From assembly GCA_015179125.1 (NCBI GenBank), contig WHVA01000112.1:186001-250000 (forward strand): a stretch of 64,000 nt of DNA, read 5' to 3'. Of the stretch, positions 1-10,616 are shown piece after piece; within the stretch, counting starts at the first letter, position 1; the number at the start of each line of letters is the position of its first letter. Position numbers and translations under genes: made by a program. The DNA is from Gautieria morchelliformis. Its lineage: Eukaryota > Basidiomycota > Agaricomycetes > Gomphales > Gomphaceae. The notes under the pieces were generated by a model. The model was not told where the DNA came from. It saw nothing but the letters and a program-made list of their open reading frames with translations, and searched no databases.

Positions 1-268
1 AAGGTAATGTGCTTAGCAGACGAATTTATAAATGGACTGCCCGGATAATCTACCAACGCACAGCAATAAAACGAGGGACAAGTTTTGAAGAAGTGACTTG
101 TGAAAGTCTCTAATCAGGAAAATCGACTGATCAAATCGTCCTGGGTATTGGAGTGCAAATGGCAAGACTATCAATTGACAGACTCACTCTGTAGAATTAC
201 ACCCAGAGGATTAGTCCAAGTGGCTAAGCCGTAAAGTAACTACTTAACAAGGAATTAGACACTAAAGT
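1..268 (-). repeat. Inverted LTR-derived segment (family of the solo LTR at 2940-4258)
   Basis: This segment is the reverse complement of roughly 3746-4084, the downstream third of the solo LTR described below. There is one gap of about 55 bp on the 3.7-4.1 kb side and scattered substitutions. The match stops abruptly at about position 268. The sequence that follows, GAGTGTATTTGTTG, recurs at about 1746, where another copy of the same LTR also breaks off. It is probably part of a second, minus-strand LTR that continues beyond the left window edge. Confidence 0.7.
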
Positions 269-1559
269 AGAGTGTATTTGTTGCCGATAATTATTAGTCA
301 TGGCATATTCAGACTCAGTCAAAAATTATTAAGTGAGCGTGGAAATATTTTAAGTCAGAATGTGTCCACTCGTGTCCACCACTCGCGTCCATCACGTCCA
401 CTGACTCTGCTGCCCACCCAAGCTCCACCACAACCTCATAACACTTCCACTCACATGTCACATCGATGGAGCACTCCACAACACCCACCAGCCCTTTATC
501 AGGATCCGTCCTGGACTCCACAAACACTGGTGCATCCAGTGAGGCTGAAGCAAAAACGTGTTGACTTGTCACCCAGCAACAAGCCAAATGCATATGAGGA
601 GAGGAAGGAGAGGAAGATGAAATTGGTATGTCATATACTCTTAAATTATTTTTGAAACACTGACCAACCCTTTCTGCTGAGCTCAGATTGCTGAGTGGGC
701 CTTGAAAGCCTCCGAGGGCACAGCCGCTGACCAGGACCAAGAAGACAAGGTTGATTCATGTGATACAATTGAGAACTTGGAAAAAATAGGGCCCTTGGTT
801 AAGATGAAGAATAAGGCTGAGAGAGAACTACTTGAGTCCCATAGGACATTTCTTTTGGGCACAGCGCAGGGCTAATGATGCTCAGATGCATCTATCAGTC
901 ATGCGTTTTGACATTGTCCTAGAACTGTTAAGGTTGTGAACCATACTGTAGTTCGGCTTTACCAAGGCCGAACTCGGGTCTCAGGCCAGAGGGCTTGGCT
1001 TCAACCTCTTGGGTTGCGCCCACTCTATGTTCTGCCCTAATTTTGGGAGGTGTCCAACCCTGCCACAGCTGCTCATTTTCAAACTGCGACTGTAGCTATC
1101 CATGAACCGCGAATTCGGAGTTGCAGGCACTCAAGCACCTACAACTCCAGCACCTTGGCTCACTCAAACTCAGCCACTGAGTCTGAATGCATCCTCTACC
1201 GCTTACACAAGCCTGTGCACTTAAATGTAGTTCAAACCCAGCAGGTACATGACTTGCATCATAGCAACCATGGCTGTGCAAAGCTGCATATAAAGTCACA
1301 CAAAGACATATAAAGCCAGAACTAGGGTGCAGGTTCAGCAAAGCCTATTGGATGAATGGATCCTCCAAACACAACACTACAACACCAAACAGATCCCTTG
1401 ATGTCAAGAGGCTGTGGAGGGCAGTGGAGGGCAGTGTATGGCTGTGAAAGGCTGTGTAAACCAGGGAAAGTGATTGGCTATCTATTTTCAAGTTCTTTGC
1501 ACAAACACACCACAATAGTTACAAGGGTGTGTTTTAGCAGTGCAAATATTTACATATGA
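269..1559. other. Transposon-derived spacer, no gene supported
   Basis: No recognisable domain is encoded here. Short open frames are low in complexity and unlike any family I know. A stretch at about 940-1048 is an inverted fragment of the gypsy LTR found at 10135-10616. It shares the CTTGGCTTCAACCTC-like core and the GTTCTGCCC block. The remainder is probably the body of old, interrupted elements. Confidence 0.5.
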
Positions 1560-1745
1560 CATCACTCGTCTAATAGATAGAAGAACCCCATTTTACATAA
1601 TCCTGTGTATTTTACAATATAAAGGGAGGCCATTCTGACCCCCTTAAATCATCATTCTAGCAATCTAACATCTTCTATCCACGTGACCTCATGTGACTTG
1701 CATCTTACTAAGCTGCTAATCCCAGCTAGGGTTATTCACTTACTA
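1560..1745 (+). repeat. LTR fragment with TATA-like promoter
   Basis: About 180 bp align with 3575-3745 of the solo LTR. Both contain a CAATATAAA(A)GG TATA-type box, an ATCTTCTATCC block and the shared stretch GACTTGCATCTTACTAAGC. The match ends at the same LTR position at which the inverted segment 1-268 ends. This suggests that one element with GAGTGTATTTGTTG termini inserted at this point in two LTR copies. Confidence 0.65.
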
Positions 1746-1850
1746 GAGTGTATTTGTTGGCTAAAAATTATCAGAGCACTAATAAATTATTAGCAACGTA
1801 TAATATAAGCGCCAGTGGAGATAATATTTCACTAATTAAGCTGTTCTTGT

Positions 1851-2235
1851 TACGACCTGTTCCCTGATCCAGACCGAAGCCTCGGCTTCGGCTCTCGTTC
1901 GGGAACCTCAGGTTATTCTCGGCTTCCTTCGGGTTTCCCTTTGCACTTCCCATCACCCCTGATTCCCTTATTAGTTAGTTCCCCATTTACCTGACCCTTG
2001 TTCCCCCTGACCGTTGATCCAATCATGTTTCTCTTTGCGACCCTGCATGCTACTTTACTATATAGACCTCCAGTCCATGTACAGTAGCTCCCCAGTTCAG
2101 ATATCGAATTAGCTTATCGTACTTGAGACCTTCTACTCGATATCAAAAACCCGGTCCTCAGCTTATAGCTGAGATACGTGTGGGTTCATAACTGTGAGGG
2201 CAACACTAATGACGAAGCCACAACCAAAAGATACT
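1851..2235 (+). repeat. 5' LTR of a decayed Ty3/gypsy element
   Basis: It begins TGTTACGACCTGTTCCC and aligns with the 3' LTR at 10135-10616, which begins TGTTATGATCTATTCCC. Shared landmarks are a CATCACCCCTGATT block, AGTTAGTTCCCCAT, a CTACTTTACTATATA TATA-type box and CAGTTCAGATATC. Divergence is considerable, so the insertion is old. The right boundary is approximate. The 5 bases flanking the two LTRs do not match, so no target-site duplication is claimed. Confidence 0.7.
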
Positions 2236-2830
2236 CAAGGAGATAAGAGCCGATACTAGGACAATGACCAACTGTGTAGTGGGTATCCTCAGTTTATAAC
2301 TCTACCAACGATAGATACATTGGGACTTGCCTGTGTAGTGGGTATCCTCAGAGATCAAGCTGAGGAAACGCCACCACACGGGCTACAGTCTTATAGCACT
2401 GGCAAGGCTTATATAATAGGGAAGACGGAAACTTGTAGAAGGTTACGGAAGGTGACGGAAAGTGATGGAAGGTCATGGAATGTGATGGAATGTGACGGAA
2501 GGTGATGGAAGGTGATAGAATATGACGGAAGGTTATGGAAACTGACAGAAGGTTATGGAAACTGACAGAAGGTGACGGAAACTCATGGAAGGAAATAGAA
2601 ACTTGTGGAAGGAAACGCATGAACCCTGACAATAACCCTGCCTGACAGAATAGAGTGCCTTTTGAGCCAGGGAAGTCAATTAAATGGCGAAAAAATGAGA
2701 ATAAAATCGAGGAATATTTGAATAGTGATTTCCCAATAATAGCCACATATATTTGCTACTATCAGCTGGGAAAACAGGGTTTTAAAGCGATTTTAATCCT
2801 TTTTTTTTTGTGTGAACTTTTTCATCAGCA
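2236..2830. other. Gypsy internal remnant; gag and RT region missing
   Basis: Between the 5' LTR and the integrase remnant no gag, protease, reverse transcriptase or RNase H frame is recognisable, so most of the internal region has been lost. A 20-bp direct repeat, TGTGTAGTGGGTATCCTCAG, occurs at about 2272 and 2332. The minisatellite at 2428-2622 lies inside. Confidence 0.5.
2428..2622. repeat. 10-bp minisatellite (GGAAGGTGAY)n
   Basis: About nineteen imperfect tandem copies of a decamer close to GGAAGGTGAC, GGAAAGTGAT and GGAATGTGAT. The antisense frame is open and reads a Ser/Phe-rich repeat, which I regard as a by-product of the repeat and not a gene. Confidence 0.85.
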
Positions 2831-2839
2831 AGGGTTCCC

Positions 2840-4382
2840 ACACAAGTTGCGGGCGTCTTTGGGATTCACTGCAATCCTTGTGGTAGTTTGCCGCTTAACC
2901 AAGCAGAGCATATTCATCCTGACTTATGACACGGTCACCTGTATGGGAACCGCTGTTCAACCAGCATACTGTATAGTCTCGGATCGGGCTGTTCAACCAG
3001 CCTTCAAATGTCTCTTTACTGTAAATTTGTAGTCTGCATCAAAGGCCTTTAAAACAACCAATTATCGCCATCAGACAAATGTCTACTATCCTCATAAGGC
3101 CTATTCAAACCTCCCTCTAATTATCTATGAATTTTACCTATTTTTCTGAGGCTGTCTTCACTCAAACTCACTTGCTTCTGTGCAACAGAGTTGTGGATAC
3201 ACATGTCCCCACAAACTCTGTTTCGGACTTCTGATTTCAAACTCCGACCGGACACTGTTGCGGATTGTGCACCCGTGGTCACCCACAAATCTGGTCAGGT
3301 GGCTCCTTCAGACTCAGCCTCTGAGTTTGAAAAGCCGAGTCATTTGCTTGTACAGCCGCAATGACTCAACGGACTCATGCACAGCTTGGTGAGTCACATG
3401 TACATCACATGAGCCTAATTAATGACTCATTCCTGACGAATCAAGCCCTGATTGGTGGAAAACCCTATGGAGTCACCAGTAGGAGTCATTTCAAGTCACT
3501 GTGAGTCATTATGAGTCAGACAGAACCTTCCCACACATTCTGAAAGCTTCTTCGTGACTCATTCCCCCATTCCATTAATAGATAGAAGGTTCTACCGCTT
3601 AGTTAAGCGCCTGTACAATACAATATAAAAGGAGGCCCTTTTTGCCTGCCTTTCATCAGCCAATCTACCCATCTTCTATCCTACATGTGACCTCGTGTGA
3701 CTTGCATCTTACTAAGCTGCTAATCCCAGCTAGGGTTATTCACTTACTTTAGTGTCTAATTCCTTGTTAAGTAGTTACTTTACTGCTTAGCCACTTGGAC
3801 TAATCCTCCGGGTGTAATTCTACAGAGTGAGTCTGTCAATTGAAAGTCTTGCCATTCACACTCCAATACCCGAGATGATCTAGTCAGTCGATTTTCCTGA
3901 TTAGAGACTATCACAAGTCGCTTTGTTCACAAAACTCGACCCTCGTTTTATTGCAGTGCGCTGGTAGATTATCAGGGCAGTCCATTCCTTTATATTTTGG
4001 AATACGCTTGGACCCTGATAGTGTCCTTAAACCTACAGTCTTTTAGTTTATTGTTCAGTGCTGCTAAGAAATGTATTGCCTTCCATCCGTATTAACTTGG
4101 ACTAGTTCTTACATGGATTGCAACCAAGGTACAAATATTAAATTATTTCCAGAGTTGTGCTGCAGCATTGTTTAATATTCTTTGAGTCTCGTAAACGACA
4201 TGTTCTGATAGATTGAAGTGTTAGCAATAACACCAAAGTCTTGAAGTGTTCCAAAACATCACCTCCGCAGACCTCACCCGCCTGTTCGTCTTGCATGTAT
4301 TCTCAAAGCACGGTGTCCCTAGTCATGTGACATCGGACTGAGGATCAGAATTTGTCTCGCACTTTTTCCATTCCCTGGGAAA
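2840..4382 (+). pseudogene. Ty3/gypsy integrase core, upstream pieces
   Basis: Two pieces of one integrase frame are visible. Bases 2840-2939 encode a stretch like LGFTAILVVVCRLTKQS, and the frame resumes at 4264 with SADLTRLFVLHVFSKHGVPS, up to HSLG at 4382. The pieces are separated by the solo LTR. The second piece contains the TSD-x-GSEF integrase motif with the second catalytic Asp, but the next codon is TGA where the family has Arg, so the gene is dead. After HSLG the frame is broken again by the DNA transposon at 4383-7626 and resumes at 7627. Confidence 0.85.
2940..4258 (+). mobile_element. Solo LTR (1,319 bp) with 5-bp target-site duplication
   Basis: Starts TGTATGGGAAC and ends GTTCCAAAACA, an imperfect 11-bp terminal inverted repeat in the TG...CA arrangement of LTRs. 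It is flanked on both sides by TCACC (2935-2939 and 4259-4263). Removing it together with one TCACC restores the gypsy integrase reading frame, so boundaries and duplication are well supported. It contains a TATA-type box near 3627. No internal coding region remains, as expected after LTR-LTR recombination. Other parts of the same LTR family lie at 1-268 and 1560-1745. Confidence 0.9.
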
Positions 4383-4411
4383 CACCGCGTTTTACGGGTT
4401 AGTATTTGTAG

Positions 4412-5330
4412 ATCAAGTCCTCATGAACCCATAAGAATGTAGCGTTATGTACACGTAATTGAAGTTATTCTTACATAATCTCTGGTTCGAGTATCTCGGC
4501 ACAGTTGGACGTCTGAATACCCCAGACCGAACCAGAATCTGACAGAACGTCGGTACTTGGGCCAGTGGATCGCATCGAGAATTCCCCACGAGGTCAGTCC
4601 TCTAAATATGTTTAAATCTCTCTAAATTAACCCAGCACTCATTACCGATCGGTCTTCGAGCACCCGGCCATTGCTTCAAACATGTGTAATCATCCAAAGT
4701 TAACACCACGCCAATATTACTAGAGATCAAGTGAGGTAAAATATTCTTAAGTCCTTTCAGATCCCGACGTTACATAATATTAAGAGTACAACGTACGCGT
4801 GTACACCTTCCTCTCTCACCCTCGACCACCGGCGTGAGATGTCCCAAGCTCGCAAGGCCGCAGCCTCAGAGAGAGCGGTAAGTAATTCTTATGTGTATTA
4901 AGTCTGGTTCGCCTTCTAACTCGCAAATGCATGTTAGAGGCAAGCTGACCGACGACTCGTCCTGTGTACATGCCCGAGCTGCGAAGAAAGCCCGGAACAG
5001 CATGCACCTCCTGGCCGAATGATCACCTTGCGGAAACGACGTACGCATGAAGCCCAGGCAGCCCGTACCAGGGCCGCCAACTTCTCTCCCGCCTCAGTTA
5101 AGGGCAAGCGTCGCAACCAATCGCCTGGTGGTGCATCGACAATTAATCAGCAGATACACACGGGTTCCTCTCGCCAGCCATCCAATCGAGGTGAACCAAC
5201 GTTCTGGCCACAGAATGCAATGGCTGGACCATCACAGCTCGATCACGACGGTGACGTGATGATGCAAGTAGACGACGACCACGGTGACAATGTACATGTA
5301 AGTGCCATGTTATTAAGTATGTATGTTTCT
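4412..5330. other. Left part of the DNA transposon, no gene recognised
   Basis: About 0.9 kb of element sequence. A minus-strand frame at 4934-5116 reads LTEAGEKLAALVRAAWAS and has no domain I recognise. Frames on the plus strand are Pro/Arg-rich and look incidental. It could be a second captured exon or element-specific sequence. Confidence 0.4.
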
Positions 5331-5334
5331 CTGT

Positions 5335-6275
5335 CTCAGCCTGTTGACAATATATGCGCCTCCTGTTGCCCGTCTGCGCCCGTGACAACCTGCCTTCCCC
5401 ATACGATCGATGCGACAAACTGCTCATGCGCTTCAATCTTCTTCACACACCGTCCTGTCTTGAGATCCCATATGCGGACAGTGTGGTCATCGGCGGCAGA
5501 GAGAAGGTATTTTCCACACGGATGGAAAGACAGGGCCCGCACCCAATTATCGTGGCCAACCTGCTAGCAATGAGAAGAAGAAGAAAGAGTCAATCAGAGA
5601 AATGCCCTCACAAACGTCCACAAGCACTGCCCCGTCAATGCATCCCAAATTTTAATAGTTTTGTCTCGGGAGCCCGTGGCTACGAACGCAACACCTATGG
5701 CGTCATTTTATCAGTAGGTGGGTTGGCTGGCTGCAATGACCGTAACAGCGCGAAGCGTTAAAACACGATTTAGACAGGATCAATGGTTACTCGCCCGGGC
5801 GACCAAGTCGCGGATAGAGGGAAGGGAGACCACAGGCGCAAAGACAGCCACCTCGACTATGTTTTCGTGTCCACACATTTCTGCCTTCGTAGCGCCTGAC
5901 TCCACGTCTAATATCCGTGCGGTCTGTGAAACTTGAGACCTTGATCCGATTGACCATATGCGACTTACATGATCATTAGAACATGTGAGAATCAATTTCC
6001 CATCTAAGCTCGACAAGGCGCAACGAATCCAATCTGTATGGGAGTTTAAAACTTTGATGCAGTGTCTGCGAGAGGAGGTCATGTGGGGATGCAAGTTTCT
6101 AAATCATGCGTACGTCGATGCTATGCTCCATATCCTGACTGTCTGGTCCCTGCTTGCGCTCACAACACGATCGTCGCCTGGCAGAAATCGGGCAGAGGAG
6201 ACGGAATGTTCACGGATGGGGACAAGAATACATTGTATCATCTCTATTGTGCGCAACGCGCAACATGCAGCTGAG
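5335..6275 (-). pseudogene. Captured LIS1/PAC1 (nuclear distribution) WD40 gene fragment
   Basis: LIS1/PAC1 is a dynein regulator with an N-terminal LisH domain and a seven-bladed WD40 propeller. Here, reading on the minus strand from 6275, consecutive pieces match the middle blades in order: [20 protein letters not shown], then IKVLNSHTDWIRC (5980-6060), CGHENIVEVAVFAP (about 5850), VATGSRDKTIKIWDALTGQC (about 5650) and [20 protein letters not shown] (5480-5550). The LisH region and final blades are absent. The pieces are separated by intron-like gaps and by stops, and one WD tryptophan is replaced (ARILDVESG). Retained introns show capture as genomic DNA by the transposon at 4383-7626. It is not expected to make a working protein. 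Confidence 0.85.
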
Positions 6276-6326
6276 GAATAAGCTATGTTTCCCCGATATG
6301 AATAATCCCTCTCCGTACGTCCCTGG

Positions 6327-7140
6327 TCCCTCTAATCCTCCACATGCCCACTCTCATGATCTTCTTCTCCGTCATCAGCTCCATCACCAACTTGTTTCAG
6401 AACCTGCAGGATTTTGATCTCTTCGAAGTCATCAAAATTGGGAGGGTTGTCGAACGAAGACCATGACTGTATGTACTCTCCGTGCTCACCTTCCTTCATC
6501 TCAAACCACCATGGCTCATTGATCATGAAGGGGTACGGAGCAGTGAAGGCAGGTTCGCAAGTGCTTCTACCCGACTTCTTGATGCGCTTATACTTGGAAC
6601 TCTGACGCTCAGCCGAACTGAGGGAGAGATAGTGGATACGGCTGAGCTCGTGTAAGAGGCCAGATGCCTTTATTTCAAATGGTGTTATTCCATGATGATT
6701 TAGTCACGGTGTGCACTTACATAATCATTGTGCCATTCTGGTCTTACCACCTCCAGCAGAGCGAGATCGTCATGAAGCTTGATATCACCAGTGATTCCCA
6801 GATGATGCAGGCAGCTTGTCCGCCATGCCGTCATGACTTCTTGCCTCTCGTGCGCAGTCTCATGCTTGTTTATCCCTTCTGGCTCACTATCCTTATCCGA
6901 CATCCAGTCGACATGCAGGACCGCTGTTGGATTGAAGCCGTATCACTCTCAGGCTCGGTCTCAGATTCCTCTCCAGCAAGATGCTCCTTCCAGAATGCCT
7001 CACGTGCATCGGCCGTTAGCCTGCACCAGTCGCGGCACAGTGCGGCACTTTTCAGGGTCGGCGGGGGCTTGCCGTATGGGTCAGGTGGGAAGGGGTTGCT
7101 CTCCCGCATGAGCTCTAGCGGTGGTACAGGTGCAGGTAGA
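6327..7140 (-). other. Unrecognised minus-strand coding-like frames in the transposon
   Basis: Three neighbouring frames (about 7109-6870, 6903-6700 and 6600-6332) read as soluble, charged, protein-like sequence, for example WCRLTADAREAFWKEHLAGE and YPFMINEPWWFEMKEGEHGE. They could be exons of one gene carried by the element upstream of the LIS1 fragment. I recognise no domain and cannot tell whether it is a captured host gene or an element-specific one. Confidence 0.35.
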
Positions 7141-7626
7141 GGAATGGTCTCTTGTGGACATGTTTGGATTTTTCTTTTCGATGACGCAGTGCATTTATAT
7201 TACATGATGACGCTGCGCGTGTGTATGTATGCGGGGAATTGGTGACATTTGTACTCTAATTAGTACATGAGCTTTCAATGGCATGAGCACATTCTGACTA
7301 TGATAAAAAGGGCTGTGTCTATGTGTACTAAGGTAAATGGGTTATGAGTTAAATGTTTGTGTGCATAGGTTTGCTGTAACTTGGATCTGAATAGGTGTAT
7401 GGCCCATAGGTGAGGAGTTCATGAATTCATGCCATAAAATATATATATAATTTGGAGTGACAATCAAAATCATATTTCTTTGTGCATCCGCAGACTAATC
7501 CAAACTGCACGCGTTAGAGGCGTCAGTTTACCCGCCGTTGTTGAACTAAGAATACCCCGAACGCCCGCAGTAACTCAGCTATTTGCACATATTCGGACTA
7601 CAAATACTAACCCGTAAAACGCGGTG

Positions 7627-8465
7627 AAAGGCTCTCAATATGAAACTGCATTTCACCTCAGGTTATCACCCTGAAGGCAACAGTCAAACCAAACATGTAA
7701 ACGAAACTCTGGAACAGTATCTTCATGTGTATTGCAACTATCAACAGGACAACTGGTCCGAGTTGCTGCCACTTGCCGAGTTTGCGTATAACAATGCTCT
7801 GAGTGCAATTACTGGCATATCACCCTTCTTTGCCACCAAGGGATACAACCCAAACCTCACAGTTCATCCCAAACAGGACCTCGCTTGCTCCCGAGCCCAA
7901 GACTTCGCAGTTGACCTTGACCAGTTACATGCTACCCTGAAGGACCAAATTAAACTCACACAATCTCGGTACCAGGTCTTGGCCGACATGCGTCGCACTC
8001 CCACTCCCGAGTTCACAATAGGATCCTCTGTGTTTGTAAAAGCACAGTTCTTCCAGACAACCCAGCCCTTGAAGAAGCTGGCTGAGAAGTACCTTGGTCC
8101 CTTTGAGATTATTGGCCAGGCCGGATCCCAAGCTTACATTCTACAACTTCCAGATAGCCTTCGGGCAGTCCACCCAGTCTTCCATGTCTCCATGCTTGAA
8201 CCCACAATCCCGAACACCATTCCGAATTGGGTTCAGTCACCACCGTCTCCAGTCGAGATCAACAGTGAGACAGAGTACGAGATTTCCAAGATCAACCGGC
8301 GATGTAGACCCTGTAACCTCCTGTACCTTGTCTGTTGGGCTGGTTATGAAGGTAACCGATGAAGAGATGTCATGGGTCCTTGCGACCAAGCTCAGCCATG
8401 CAGCTGAGATCGTGACCGACTTTCACTCAGCCTACCCTGCCAAGCCTGGACCATGGGTTCCTTGA
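7627..8465 (+). pseudogene. Ty3/gypsy integrase C-terminal half and chromodomain
   Basis: The frame continues from the pieces at 2840-4382 and reads LHFTSGYHPEGNSQT, then the typical LPLAEFAYNNA and ATKGYNPNLTVHP stretches, then GPFEIIGQAGSQAYILQLPD and VHPVFHVSMLEP (SH3-like C-terminal domain). It ends in a chromodomain-like segment (NLLYLVCWAGYEG). The catalytic Glu expected in the QTERVN motif is Lys here (QTKHVN). A frameshift near 8345 moves the end of the chromodomain (DEEMSWVLATKL) into another frame. Together with the upstream stop, this marks a dead element. Confidence 0.9.
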
Positions 8466-8727
8466 ACCCGAGCTTTGGCTCTCGCATTTCTTTCACTCAT
8501 TTCATGGTCACTTTCTTAGTTAGATGCATAATCTTTGTTATGTTTTCCTTGGCCATTTTGCCGAATAGCTACACTTGTAGTTCTTGGCTTTTCCTCTCAT
8601 TGTTTGTACCCCTTATCCTCTCTGCCCTGTCCATTCATTTCTGTCTCCATTCTGTTTCCAAAACAAAACACCAAGAAAAAAGATTCGCATTAAAAAAAAA
8701 AACCCCCCGAAAACATTAGTAGTTAAT
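8466..8727. other. Gypsy spacer between chromodomain and antisense ORF
   Basis: About 260 bp without coding signal, with an A-rich tract followed by a C run at about 8692-8708. It separates the plus-strand polyprotein remnant from the convergent antisense frame. Confidence 0.45.
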
Positions 8728-10000
8728 TAGTTGTCCTCCATAGTCACATCCCTGTCCGCATCTTTTTCCCCATCATTCCGCTCATCTCCCGAATCCTTAC
8801 CTGAACCCCCATCCCTCGTCTTCTCCGCATCCTCATTCCCATTTTCCGAATGTGAGTCCATCTCCACCCTTTCCTCTGTCTCTTTCTCCTCCTTTTCCTT
8901 CCCCTTTCCCTTGTCCCCACTTCCTGATCCTGAACCTTTCCCTGCCAACCTGAAACCCCTCCAACCCGAATCCAAACCCAACCACAATGCAGCTTTTTCC
9001 ACCACTGTGGTCTACAAACTGATCCACTTGTTCATCCAAGCATTTTGCCACTCGATCTGCTGTGTGAAATCCAAAATAGCCCAAGACAAATGGTTGCTCC
9101 ATTCCAGTTGCTGGTTTTGCTGGGACAATAAGTCCCTTAACATCCCAGACCCCTCCTCCCCGGAAAGTCCCCTGGACTTCAAACCCCTCACTCACATTCC
9201 TGAGGGCCCAGCACCTATGTCCACCATCATTATGGCTCCCAACGGCTTGATCAGTGCTGCCTTCACCTTTTTTGGCTCCAGCCCTTCAGTCCCCTCCTCA
9301 GCTTTCCATTTCCGCTTTCCGTCAAGGAAACTGCAGCACACTTTTCAGCTCACACAGTCCCAACATGTGGTCTTCTTCCCACACAAACACTTTATATTGC
9401 GACGCCTGCAAGCATTGCACAGCTTGCACTACAACAAAAAGCATAAGCTTAAACCCAAGCCAAACCGACCCAAGCACTTACCTCTTCATCCTCATCTTCC
9501 TCCAACTCTTCGGTCACTTTCCGTTTTTTGGGTCCTGCAGACCTCAGCTTCAGCTTAGCCAAACTCAATTCTTGAGCGTGCTTGGCTGCGAGAATCTGAG
9601 CCTGTGCAGTTGCCGAATCCATGACAACAGGCTCAGGCAACAGGACATGGATGTTCTGGTCCACCGAAGCTTGCCAAATCCATTCGGCTTGTAGGAGGTC
9701 AAAGAGCCTCTTGTGCTCTTCTTCAGCCTTCTTGTTGGCCTTGGCTTTCCTCCCCCGCTCCTTGCATTCTTCCTCAGCTATCCTTGCAGCCTCGGCCTGT
9801 GCTTCCCTTTCCTTCCATTCCGCCTCAGCTTTTTGTGCTTCCTCCCACCATTTCTTCTCCAGAGCTTCCTTGCACTCTTGTGCAAGTCACTGTTTCTCCC
9901 TCAGAGCTAGTCGGCACTCTTTGGCCTCACATTCAGCTTGCACAAGTTCTGTGTCAAGCTTGTTGATTTCATTGATAAGAACTGCGTGCACGTCTGACAT
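8728..10000 (-). pseudogene. Antisense coiled-coil/Cys-rich ORF inside the gypsy element
   Basis: Opposite to the polyprotein and just inside the 3' LTR, a frame starts with ATG at 10000 (MSDVHAVLINEINKLDTEL). It runs through a long Glu/Lys/Ala-rich coiled coil (KKWWEEAQKAEAEWKEREAQ and following). It then has an acidic end (EELEEDEDEE), a Cys-rich segment (ACNIKCLCGKKTTC), further frames such as PFVLGYFGFHTADRVAKCLD, and an acidic tail. One in-frame stop interrupts the coiled coil and several frame changes follow, some of which may be introns. Comparable antisense genes near the 3' LTR occur in Agaricomycete chromodomain gypsy elements as far as I recall. The function is unknown to me. Confidence 0.6.
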
Positions 10001-10134
10001 GATTCGCAAAGTCTGATGATGGTGGGAGAAGGCAAGAAGCAGAATGTGGAACAAAGCTTATGTCACCTTCCTGACCCGGTGATCTCCAGGATCTCGCTTA
10101 TGGCCTCATGGGTTCGGCCATAAGAGGGAGGTAC

Positions 10135-10616
10135 TGTTATGATCTATTCCCGAGTCCATTCCCAAAGCCTTGGCTTCGGAAACCTCGGGTTTCACTCAGT
10201 TTTCCTCTCGCCTGGGAAACCTCAGGTTTCACTTAGCTTTCCTCGGGTTTCCTTTCTACCTTTCCATCACCCCTGATTTCCCTTCCTAGTTAGTTCCCCA
10301 TATGTCCAACCCTTCATTCCCCTTGTCTGCTAGTTCCAGTCATTGATCCCCCGAGCCTGCATCCTACTTTACTATATAAACCCCCCCAATATTGTATCGT
10401 AGTTCCTCAGTTCAGATATCAACTTAGCTTCTCGTACACTAAGCCCTGCTGCCTGACACCATTCCCGACCTTCAGCTTGTAGCCGAGCCTGTTCCCAACA
10501 TTAGGGCAGAACACTGAGTGAGCGCAACCCAAGAAGTTGAAGCCAAGCCCTCTGTTTCAAAACCCGGCCCAGCTCTGGGTTGGAGCCGAGCCTCAGTACA
10601 ATACACAGTCTTAACA
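10135..10616 (+). repeat. 3' LTR of the decayed gypsy element
   Basis: Begins TGTTATGATCTATTCCC and ends CACAGTCTTAACA. It contains the TATA-type ACTATATAAACC box near 10370. It aligns along its length with 1851-2235 and, inverted, with 11398-11779. The last part (GCCAAGCCCTCTGTTTC and following) is also seen inverted at 940-1048. Confidence 0.8.

Larger units (their letters stand above)
4383..7626. mobile_element. DNA transposon with 29-bp terminal inverted repeats, CACTA-like, non-autonomous
   Basis: The left end, CACCGCGTTTTACGGG (4383-4411), is the perfect reverse complement of the right end (7598-7626), 29 bp on each side. It interrupts a gypsy integrase. Joining 4382 to 7627 and removing two duplicated A residues restores HSLG-KAL, so the target-site duplication is most simply AA. 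Termini beginning CAC with a 2-3 bp duplication suit CACTA/EnSpm-like elements; this class assignment is inference. I recognise no transposase inside. The element carries pieces of a LIS1/PAC1-type gene and other minus-strand frames that I cannot name. Confidence 0.85.

Noticed and set aside
2348-2746. 132-codon minus-strand Ser/Phe-rich frame
   Set aside because: It is produced by the 10-bp minisatellite and has no start or splice context supporting a gene.
1851-10616. Target-site duplication for the old gypsy element
   Set aside because: The five bases outside the two LTRs differ, so either the ends are misplaced or the flanks have diverged.
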